Assembly: GCF_025398155.2 (NCBI RefSeq) | Contig: NZ_CP104562.2 | Span: 4,464,001 to 4,528,000 of the forward strand | Length of the DNA stretch: 64,000 nucleotides | Source: Roseateles amylovorans | GTDB taxonomy: Bacteria > Pseudomonadota > Gammaproteobacteria > Burkholderiales > Burkholderiaceae_C | Direction: 5' to 3' | In this document: piece by piece, positions 36,126 through 42,795 of the stretch | Layout of the letters: every line of letters starts with the position of its first letter | Numbering within the stretch: the stretch's first letter is position 1 | Program-made: the position numbers and the translations under genes | Notes under the pieces: model-generated | What the model saw: the letters and a program-made list of their open reading frames with translations, nothing else | The model's database searches: none | What the model was told of the DNA's origin: nothing

Positions 36126-37850
36126 ATGTCCTTGCACGATTCCCGCCCTCTCGCCGCAGCCGTTGCCGGTCCTGACCAGGGACGCTCTCCCCTGATCTTG
36201 ACCTGGTGGGCCGCCCTGTGGATTGGGTTGTTCGGCAATTGGCCGCTGTGGCAGCGCATGGCCGGGATGCCTGATTTCGATGGCGCTCGCGGCACGATCT
36301 TCATTGCGGTGTTCGCCGGCATCGTGATCATGGTCCTGGGCGCCCTCTTCAGCCTGCTGGCCTGGCGCGTGGCGGTGAAGCCGCTGATCGCCATCCTGTT
36401 GCTGATGACGGCGCCGCTGGCCTATTTCATCGGCAGCTATGGCGTGGTGATCGACAGCACCATGATCACCAACGCGCTGCAGACCGACGTCCGGGAGACC
36501 CGCGATCTGCTGGGCTGGGGGCTGGTGGTGCATCTGGTCGTGATCGCCCTGCTGCCGCTGCTGTGGCTGTGGCGCCAACGGGTGCGAGACACCCGCTGGT
36601 TCAAGCGATTGGGATGGAATCTGGCGAGCGTCGCGCTCGCGCTGCTGGCGGGCGTGGGTCTGGCGGCGACCCGCACCGCCGACATGGCCTCGACCCTGCG
36701 CAACCACAAGGTGCTGACCAAGATGGTCAGCCCGGTCAATGCGCTGTGGGCCACCGGCGCGCTGGCGGTGCAGAAGACCCGCACCCCGAAGGGACCGCCG
36801 CAGGTCGTCGGCGCGGATGCGCATCTGGCGCCGCGCGCAGCAGGCACCAAGCCACCGCTGGTGCTGCTGGTGGTGGGCGAGACCGCACGCTCGGCCAACT
36901 TCGCGCTCAACGGCTACGACCGCCCGACCAATCCCGAGCTGAGCCAATTGCCGGTGCTCAGCTATCGCGAAGTCGCGTCCTGCGGCACCAGCACGGCGGC
37001 CTCGCTGCCCTGCATGTTCTCGCACCTGGGCCGCGAGGTTTTCGTCGATCATCCCGGCAACCAGGAAACCTTGCTTGACGTGCTGCAGCGCGCCGGCCTG
37101 GCGGTGCTGTGGCTGGACAACCAGTCCGGTTGCAAGGGCGTGTGCGACCGCGTGCCGAATGCGCAGGCGATCAACCCGGCACGCCCGGACCATCCCCTGC
37201 CGGCCGGCCTGTGCGGCAGCGATGGCGAATGCTTCGATGAGGCGATGCTGCACGACCTGGACGCCCGCATCGCGGGCCTGGACCCGCAACGGGCGGCACG
37301 CGGTGTGGTGCTGGTGATGCACCAGATGGGCAGTCACGGGCCGGCCTACTTCAAGCGCACGCCCGACGAACGCAAGCCGTTCAAGCCCGAATGCCGGAGC
37401 AGCGCCTTGCAGCAGTGCCCGATCGACCAGGTCCGCAATGCCTACGACAACACCATTGCCTACACCGACCATGTCCTGTCCCAGGCCATCCAATGGCTGG
37501 GCCGGCAGGAGGGGCAGTTCGATCCCAGCTTGCTGTATGTGTCGGACCATGGGGAATCGCTGGGTGAGAACAACCTGTTCCTCCACGGCATGCCCTACGC
37601 CCTGGCGCCGAAGTTCCAGAAGCATGTGCCGCTGGTGATGTGGCTGCCGCCCGCCACCCGCCAATCCCAGCGTCTGGATGAGGCTTGCCTCAAGAAGCGC
37701 CTGGACATGCCGCTCTCGCACGATGGCCTGTACCACACGGTCCTGAGCCTGAGCGGTGTGCAGACCGCGCTCTATCGCAAGGACTGGGACTGGGTGGCCG
37801 CCTGCCGGCAGTCACGCATCGAGGCCGCTGCGCCGGCAACGCCTCAGTGA
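36126..37850 (+). CDS. Lipid A phosphoethanolamine transferase (EptA/PmrC family)
   Basis: The protein has 574 residues. About five N-terminal membrane helices lie within residues 22-182, with the family marker TNALQTDVRETRDLL after the third. The periplasmic sulfatase-fold domain has E252 (GETAR), nucleophile T288 (CGTSTAASLPCMF), an LDNQSGCKGVCDR segment and the late metal site SDHGESLGENNLFLHG. Multiple Cys pairs form the expected disulfides. These enzymes move phosphoethanolamine from phosphatidylethanolamine to lipid A phosphates, lowering negative charge and polymyxin sensitivity. Unlike eptA in enteric bacteria, no PmrAB-type pair is adjacent. It converges on the radical SAM gene without a visible terminator. 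Confidence 0.92.
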   Translation: MSLHDSRPLAAAVAGPDQGRSPLILTWWAALWIGLFGNWPLWQRMAGMPDFDGARGTIFIAVFAGIVIMVLGALFSLLAWRVAVKPLIAILLLMTAPLAYFIGSYGVVIDSTMITNALQTDVRETRDLLGWGLVVHLVVIALLPLLWLWRQRVRDTRWFKRLGWNLASVALALLAGVGLAATRTADMASTLRNHKVLTKMVSPVNALWATGALAVQKTRTPKGPPQVVGADAHLAPRAAGTKPPLVLLVVGETARSANFALNGYDRPTNPELSQLPVLSYREVASCGTSTAASLPCMFSHLGREVFVDHPGNQETLLDVLQRAGLAVLWLDNQSGCKGVCDRVPNAQAINPARPDHPLPAGLCGSDGECFDEAMLHDLDARIAGLDPQRAARGVVLVMHQMGSHGPAYFKRTPDERKPFKPECRSSALQQCPIDQVRNAYDNTIAYTDHVLSQAIQWLGRQEGQFDPSLLYVSDHGESLGENNLFLHGMPYALAPKFQKHVPLVMWLPPATRQSQRLDEACLKKRLDMPLSHDGLYHTVLSLSGVQTALYRKDWDWVAACRQSRIEAAAPATPQ

Positions 37851-37910
37851 GCCACGCGCCTCACCGCCCTGCCCGGCGATTGGGCCATGCGCTCCACAAC
37901 GCGGACCGGA

Positions 37911-39029
37911 TCAGAACAGCGACTGCTGCCCCACCACCTTCGACGGCCGGCGGAACTCGCTGAAGTCGAACTCATGCCGCTGCCGGCCCAAGCCCAGCCG
38001 CTGGGTCGCCTTGCGCATGCGCTGCTGCAGCAGTTCGGCCCAGATGCCCTCACCGGTGAAGCGCGAGCCGAAACGCGGGTCGTTGTCCTTGCCGCCACGC
38101 ATGTCGTGCAGCCGGGCCATGATGCGAGCCGCTTTGGCGGGCTCATGCTGGGCCAACCAGTCCTTGAACAGCGGAGCCACCTCCCACGGCAGGCGCAGCG
38201 GGATGCTGAAGGCGCGCGTCGCGCCGGCTTCTGCGGCAGCTTCGAGAATGCGTTCGAGCTCGGGTTCGTTGAGGAACGGGATGATGGGCGAGACGCTCAC
38301 GCCGACCGGCACACCGGCCTCCGCCAGGGTGCGGATGGTCCGCAGACGCCGCTGCGGTGAGGCCGCCCGCGGCTCGAGCCGACGGGACAGTTCCGGATCG
38401 AGCGAGGTCACCGACAGATAGACCGAGACCTGATGGCGCTGCGCCATCGGCACGATCAGATCCAGGTCGCGCTCCACGCCACTGGATTTGGTGACCAGCG
38501 AGAACGGATGCCGGGCCTCGGTCAACACTTCCACCACCGCGCGGGTGATGCCGAGCTTGCGCTCGATCGGCTGGTAGGCGTCGGTGGCGGTGCCCAGCAC
38601 CAGATAGCTCGGTTGGTAGGCCGGTGAGGCCAGCGTTTCGCGCAGCCGCTCGGCCGCATTCACCTTGGCGATGATGCGGGTCTCGAAATCCAGCCCGGGC
38701 GACATGTTGAGGTAGCTGTGGGTCGGCCGGGCGAAGCAGTAGATGCAGCCATGCTCGCAGCCCCGATACGGATTGATCGAAAAGTCAAAACCGATGTCGG
38801 GCGACTGGTTGCCGCTGACGATGCGCTTGGCCTGTTCCTCGATGATCTCCGTCTGCGGCGGGAGATGCTGCTCGCTGGCCTGCTGGTCCAGCGTGCCCCA
38901 GCCGTCGTCGTATTGCTCGCGTTCCTGGGTATCGAATCGGTGAGGAATGGCCCATGCGCTGCCGCGCCCCTTGAGGGCCTCAGCCTGAAGGTACAGCGGG
39001 GAGGTGGCAATGCGGGTGTCGCGAGGCAT
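37911..39029 (-). CDS. PA0069-family radical SAM protein (spore photoproduct lyase-related)
   Basis: The protein has 372 residues. The radical SAM cluster motif is CEHGCIYC (C91, C95, C98), preceded by FDFSINPYRG and followed by FARPTHSYL. TATDAYQPIERKLGITR is the second conserved block of this DNA-repair-photolyase-like family (related to SplB; named after Pseudomonas PA0069). The enzyme uses SAM and a 4Fe-4S cluster to generate a radical. The substrate of this branch is not established as far as I know. A near-perfect LexA-type palindrome sits over the start codon, suggesting SOS control and thus a role after DNA damage. No partner gene lies in the same operon. Confidence 0.93.
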   Translation of the reverse strand: MPRDTRIATSPLYLQAEALKGRGSAWAIPHRFDTQEREQYDDGWGTLDQQASEQHLPPQTEIIEEQAKRIVSGNQSPDIGFDFSINPYRGCEHGCIYCFARPTHSYLNMSPGLDFETRIIAKVNAAERLRETLASPAYQPSYLVLGTATDAYQPIERKLGITRAVVEVLTEARHPFSLVTKSSGVERDLDLIVPMAQRHQVSVYLSVTSLDPELSRRLEPRAASPQRRLRTIRTLAEAGVPVGVSVSPIIPFLNEPELERILEAAAEAGATRAFSIPLRLPWEVAPLFKDWLAQHEPAKAARIMARLHDMRGGKDNDPRFGSRFTGEGIWAELLQQRMRKATQRLGLGRQRHEFDFSEFRRPSKVVGQQSLF

Positions 39030-39049
39030 GCTGTGAATTTATACAGCAT
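39028..39049 (-). promoter_or_regulatory. LexA/SOS-type operator over the radical SAM start codon
   Basis: The core CTGTGAATTTATACAG (39031-39046) fits CTGT-N8-ACAG exactly and extends to perfect 7-bp arms ATGCTGT/ACAGCAT. The AT-rich centre is striking in this GC-rich DNA. Bound LexA would block the promoter or translation start region. Confidence 0.75.
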
Positions 39050-39180
39050 TGCATCGAACCGCCAGTGCTTTTTGCGCGCGCCGATCTGCCAGTGCGGTGC
39101 GCGGGACGTCGGAACAGAGATCCGCCGTCTGGAGCACCGCTCATTGGCGCCTCCGCAGAGGCAGATAACCGCAGTCACAC

Positions 39181-39237
39181 GGCTGCAGCAGCAGCTGCGT
39201 ATGCGTATGCGTATGCGGCTGCAGCTGCAGCTGCGGG
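39181..39237. repeat. Hexanucleotide microsatellites upstream of the dnaB stop
   Basis: Adjacent short arrays of GCGTAT (three units) and GCAGCT/GCTGCA (several units) lie in the 227-bp spacer between the radical SAM gene and dnaB. No coding signal is associated. Confidence 0.8.
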
Positions 39238-39256
39238 CTGTGGCAGCCGACGCGGA

Positions 39257-40684
39257 TCAGTACTCGTCGCCGCCCGGGCTGACGTAGCCGGGTGCGAGGT
39301 TTTCGAACTTGGTGTTGTGCCGCGCGAAGGCCAGCTTCACCGTGCCTACCGGGCCGTTACGCTGCTTGGCGATGATGATCTCCGCCACACCCGGCTCCTT
39401 GCACTCGTCCTTGGTGTAGTACTCGTCACGGTAGATGAACATGATGATGTCCGCATCCTGTTCGATGGCACCGGACTCGCGCAGGTCGGACATCATCGGG
39501 CGCTTGTCCGGACGGGTTTCGACCGAGCGGTTGAGCTGCGACAGCGCAATCACCGGGCAGCGCAGCTCCTTGGCCAGCGCCTTCAATCCGCGGGAAATTT
39601 CGCCCACGACGGTCGCGCGGTTCTCTTCGCTGCCACCGCCGTTGCCGCTCATCAGCTGCAGGTAGTCGATGATGATCAGCCCGATCTGGCCCGAAATGCG
39701 CGCCTGCCGCCGCGCCCGCGCCCGCACTTCGCTGGGGGACAGGCCGGGACTCTCGTCGATGTAGATCGGCGCATTGCCGAGCTTGTCCACCGCTTCGGCC
39801 AGGCGGCCCCATTCATCGTCCTTGAGGCGCCCCGTGCGCAGGTTGCTCTGATCGATGCGACCGATCGAGCCGACCATCCGCAACGCCAGCTGCGCCGCGC
39901 CCATTTCCATCGAGTAGATGATGACCGGCAGGCCTTCATTGATCGCCACCGCTTCGCCGATGTTGATCGCGAAGGCGGTCTTGCCCATGGACGGGCGGGC
40001 GGCCAGGATGATCAGGTCACCGCGCTGCAGGCCGGCGGTCATGCGGTCCAGGTCGTAGAAGCCGGTGCGCACGCCGGTGACGTCCTCGGCGCCCTGCTCC
40101 GCCAGTTCGTTGACCCGGTCCATCAGCTCGACCATCAGGCGGTCCATGCTCTGGAAGCCCTGGCCACCGCGCGAGCCCTCTTCGTTGATCCGGAAGATCT
40201 TGCCTTCGGCTTCGTCCAGGATCTCGTTGACCGCACGACCCTGCGGGTTCAGCGCGGCAGTGGCGATTTCGTCGGAGGTGGAGACCAGCTTGCGCAGGAT
40301 CGCGCGCTCATGAACGATTTCCGCATAGCGGCGAAGGTTGGCGGCACTTGGCACGCCCTGCGCCAACGCGTTCAGGTAGGCCAGCCCGCCGCACTCCTCG
40401 GCCTTGCCGACCGAGGTCAGCTCTTCGAACACGGTCACCACGTCCGCCGGCTTGCCGGAGTTGATCAGTTTGCCGATCGAGGCGTAGATCTGCTTGTGCT
40501 CGTAACGATAGAAGTCGGTGTCGCTGAGGGTGTCGGCCGCTTTGTCCCAGGCGGTGTTGTCGATCAGCAGGCCGCCCAGCACGCTTTGCTCGGCCTCGGT
40601 CGAGTGCGGCGGCACGCGCAGGCGGGCCACCTCATCGTCACCGGCGCCGGAACCGGAGGGCGTGGCGGAGAGGATCGCTGACAT
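39257..40684 (-). CDS. dnaB: Replicative DNA helicase DnaB
   Basis: The protein has 475 residues. The N-terminal collar domain (STEAEQSVLGGLLIDNTAW) is followed by the linker and the RecA-like ATPase: Walker A AARPSMGKTA (229-238), Walker B IGLIIIDYLQLM, and the late RLSQLNRSVETRPDKRP-type arginine finger region (ALSQLNRSVETR), ending DIIMFIYRDEYY. It is the hexameric 5'-3' fork helicase that recruits DnaG primase. It lies downstream of rplI, the usual order in this group, but a hairpin and 206 bp separate them. Two copies of GTGGACAACTC lie at and upstream of its start. Confidence 0.98.
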   Translation of the reverse strand: MSAILSATPSGSGAGDDEVARLRVPPHSTEAEQSVLGGLLIDNTAWDKAADTLSDTDFYRYEHKQIYASIGKLINSGKPADVVTVFEELTSVGKAEECGGLAYLNALAQGVPSAANLRRYAEIVHERAILRKLVSTSDEIATAALNPQGRAVNEILDEAEGKIFRINEEGSRGGQGFQSMDRLMVELMDRVNELAEQGAEDVTGVRTGFYDLDRMTAGLQRGDLIILAARPSMGKTAFAINIGEAVAINEGLPVIIYSMEMGAAQLALRMVGSIGRIDQSNLRTGRLKDDEWGRLAEAVDKLGNAPIYIDESPGLSPSEVRARARRQARISGQIGLIIIDYLQLMSGNGGGSEENRATVVGEISRGLKALAKELRCPVIALSQLNRSVETRPDKRPMMSDLRESGAIEQDADIIMFIYRDEYYTKDECKEPGVAEIIIAKQRNGPVGTVKLAFARHNTKFENLAPGYVSPGGDEY

Positions 40685-40750
40685 GTGGACAACTCTGTGG
40701 GAAAGCGTTGGAAAAGCTCTGGATGGGGCGGGACATCAGGTGGACAACTC
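40685..40750 (-). repeat. Pair of 11-bp direct repeats upstream of dnaB
   Basis: GTGGACAACTC occurs at 40685-40695, touching the start codon, and at 40740-40750, 55 bp apart. The reverse complement TTGTCCAC resembles a DnaA box with one mismatch. Confidence 0.6.
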
Positions 40751-40766
40751 CGCCCCCCAGAAAGCC

Positions 40767-40798
40767 GAAAGCCGACCGCTTCGCAGCAGTCGGCTTTC
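40767..40798 (-). terminator. Hairpin between rplI and dnaB
   Basis: A 10-bp stem (GAAAGCCGAC with GTCGGCTTTC) closes a 12-base loop. On the minus strand it follows the rplI stop by about 90 bp and is followed by a CGGCTTTCTG tail. It would reduce read-through into dnaB. Confidence 0.65.
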
Positions 40799-40890
40799 TT
40801 CATCTTGCCCCATCTTGCCGCCTCGAACGAGACGGCGTGGTGGGGGTATGCCCCAGGAGCGCTGCAGAGCGCCCGCGGGGCTGTCGAGTC

Positions 40891-41343
40891 TTACTCGGCT
40901 TCGGCGACGACCTGGATCGTCACGTCGACCACCACATCGGTGTGGGGGGCGACCGACACGGTGAACTCACCGACAGTCTTCAGCGGGCCGTTGGGCAGAC
41001 GCACTTGCGACTTGGCGATGGCGTGGCCAGCCTTGGTCAGCGCCTCAGCGATGTCGGCATTGGTCACCGAACCGAACAGACGACCGTCAACGCCGGCCTT
41101 CTGGCTGATGGTGACGGACTTGCCGGCCAGCTTCTCGCCCAGGGCTTGGGCGGTGGCCAGCTTCTCAGCGGCGACCTTTTCCAGTTCGGCGCGCTTGGCT
41201 TCGAATTCCTTGATCGCCGATTCCGTCGCACGACGGGCTTGGCGGGTGGGGATCAGGAAGTTGCGGGCGTAGCCGTCCTTGACCTTGACGACGTCGCCGA
41301 GGTTGCCGAGGTTGGCCACCTTTTCAAGCAGGATCACTTGCAT
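40891..41343 (-). CDS. rplI: 50S ribosomal protein L9
   Basis: The protein has 150 residues, full length. The N-terminal rRNA-binding domain is the textbook MQVILLEKVANLGNLGDVVKVK followed by GYARNFLIP, then a long connecting helix (KEFEAKRAELEKVAAEKL) and the C-terminal domain (VDGRLFGSVTNADIAEAL). L9 binds 23S rRNA at the base of the L1 stalk and helps keep reading frame. It follows rpsR by 10 bp in the rpsF-priB-rpsR-rplI operon. Confidence 0.99.
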   Translation of the reverse strand: MQVILLEKVANLGNLGDVVKVKDGYARNFLIPTRQARRATESAIKEFEAKRAELEKVAAEKLATAQALGEKLAGKSVTISQKAGVDGRLFGSVTNADIAEALTKAGHAIAKSQVRLPNGPLKTVGEFTVSVAPHTDVVVDVTIQVVAEAE

Positions 41344-41353
41344 GGTGTTCTCC

Positions 41354-41644
41354 TCAGACCTTGTGCTGGTCGCTGTACGGCAGCAGAGCCAGGTAGCGGG
41401 CGCGCTTGATGCACACCGACAGCTGACGCTGGAAGAACGCGCGCGTGCCGGTCAGGCGTGCGGGAACGATCTTGCCGTTTTCGCTGACGAAGTCGCGCAG
41501 CGTGTCCACGTCCTTGTAGTCGATCTGCTCGACACCGGCGACGGTGAAGCGGCAGAAACGCTTGCGGCGGAACAGCAGCGATTGTTGGTTGCGCTTGGGC
41601 TTGCGGTCCTTGGAGAACCGACCTTTACCACGTGGCGGGGGCAT
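41354..41644 (-). CDS. rpsR: 30S ribosomal protein S18
   Basis: The protein has 96 residues. A basic N-terminal tail (PPPRGKGRFSKDRKPKRNQQS) precedes the S18 core: CRFTVAGVEQIDYKDVDTL, RDFVSENGKIVPARLTG and RAFFQRQLSVCIKRARYLALLPY. S18 pairs with S6 (rpsF in the same operon) on the small-subunit platform. It is 10 bp from rplI, while 145 bp separate it from priB. Confidence 0.99.
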   Translation of the reverse strand: MPPPRGKGRFSKDRKPKRNQQSLLFRRKRFCRFTVAGVEQIDYKDVDTLRDFVSENGKIVPARLTGTRAFFQRQLSVCIKRARYLALLPYSDQHKV

Positions 41645-41789
41645 AGTTGACCTCTTTACGAATCTATCCAGATAAAACGATGTGCGCGAATCTCTTGCGA
41701 AGCGTGCCGTTCAGCCACTTCTAACCCTCTAACCCTGCGTCACAGTGAGTCACCGTGCTTCTCTCCGGACCGGAGCGCCGACCGGTGGG

Positions 41790-42074
41790 TCAGTGCTCGA
41801 TGCCGGTGATGTGAAACACCGTGCCGCGACCTTGTCGTTGCGCTGACAAAAACCCGGTGAACACCGCGTTTTGGGTCAGGCTCATCGACTGCAGCCGCTT
41901 GACGATCTCACCGATCGCCACCGCCTTGATTTCCAGGACTACCTTGCGGCGGGTCCCGGCTTCATCGGCCTGGGATTCATGCCGGAGCATGAGGTCCAGC
42001 GCGGGAAGGCCGGCGGGGGTGTAGCGGATCGCCGCCAGTTCCAGAATCTGTGCCTGCAGGACCAGTTGGTTCAT
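41790..42074 (-). CDS. priB: Primosomal replication protein N (PriB)
   Basis: The protein has 94 residues, a single OB-fold. It has the PriB pattern NQLVLQAQILELAAIRYTPAGLPALDLMLRHES, then RRKVVLEIKAVAIGEI and FTGFLSAQRQGRGTVFHITGIE. It is an SSB-like dimer that stabilises PriA on single-stranded DNA during replication restart. The position between rpsF and rpsR is the classical one in beta- and gammaproteobacteria and supports the name over a general SSB. Confidence 0.97.
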   Translation of the reverse strand: MNQLVLQAQILELAAIRYTPAGLPALDLMLRHESQADEAGTRRKVVLEIKAVAIGEIVKRLQSMSLTQNAVFTGFLSAQRQGRGTVFHITGIEH

Positions 42075-42146
42075 GCGGGCGGTCGCTCCTGGAATCGTTG
42101 TTCAGCGAATGGGTTGAACGAGAACTTCAGACTCGCGCCTGCCAGC

Positions 42147-42509
42147 TCAGGCGGACGCTTCTTGGGGAGCCTTGCGGGCTTCTTCGCGCTCGACAGCCTT
42201 CATCATCACGGACGGGGCGGTTTCAGCCTTGTCCTTGGCGACGGTCAGGTGACGCAGCACGGCGTCATTGAAGCGGAAGCCGGTTTCGAGCTCGACCAGG
42301 ATTTCCTTGGAGCACTCGATGTTCAGGCACAGGTAATGCGCCTTGGCCAGCTTCTGGATCATGTAGGCCAGTTGACGGCGGCCCCAATCTTCCACGCGGT
42401 GCACCTTGCCACCACCGTTGGTGACCAGGCCCTTGTAGCGTTCCAGCATGGCCGGAACTTGTTCGCTTTGATCCGGATGGATCAGCAGAACGATCTCGTA
42501 GTGACGCAT
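42147..42509 (-). CDS. rpsF: 30S ribosomal protein S6
   Basis: The protein has 120 residues. The ATG at 42509 was chosen because AAGGAG lies 5 bases upstream; a GTG two codons earlier is too close to it. The S6 pattern is MRHYEIVLLIHPDQSEQVPAM, then GKVHRVEDWGRRQLAYMIQKL and HYLCLNIEC, with an acidic/Lys-rich tail. It binds 16S rRNA with S18. It is first in the rpsF-priB-rpsR-rplI operon. Confidence 0.99.
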   Translation of the reverse strand: MRHYEIVLLIHPDQSEQVPAMLERYKGLVTNGGGKVHRVEDWGRRQLAYMIQKLAKAHYLCLNIECSKEILVELETGFRFNDAVLRHLTVAKDKAETAPSVMMKAVEREEARKAPQEASA

Positions 42510-42611
42510 ACACACTCCTTGTGGGTTTCAACGATCGTCGGGAAGAGTTCCCTGCCGACCTGAAAGCCGAACCCCAGCGTCAAGTCGTGGGTCCGGCAAG
42601 GGAAGCCCGCG

Positions 42612-42641
42612 ATTCTAGTGGATTCGTGCAGTTGCCGTCCA
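42612..42641 (-). promoter_or_regulatory. Possible promoter of the rpsF operon
   Basis: On the minus strand TAGAAT (42617-42612) is a good -10 about 100 bp before rpsF. The best -35 is a weak TGGACG (42641-42636), 18 bases away. The transcript would have a leader of about 95 nt. Confidence 0.4.
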
Positions 42642-42696
42642 GCAAAGCTGCAGAAGACGGTCACGGACGTGCCGAATCGCCGCTCGACCACGCCGT

Positions 42697-42732
42697 CAGC
42701 CGCTCATGCAGCCGCTCATGCAACCGCTCATG
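42697..42732. repeat. 12-bp tandem repeat in the rpsF/symporter spacer
   Basis: Three 12-bp units (CAGCCGCTCATG, CAGCCGCTCATG, CAACCGCTCATG) are followed by a partial fourth. The remaining 286-bp spacer shows only the rpsF promoter region. Confidence 0.93.
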
Positions 42733-42795
42733 CAGCCGCCCCTTCCGTCCCCTCTTCAGCCACGCGTTCATCCGCGTCATTCAGCGGGCCCGCGT

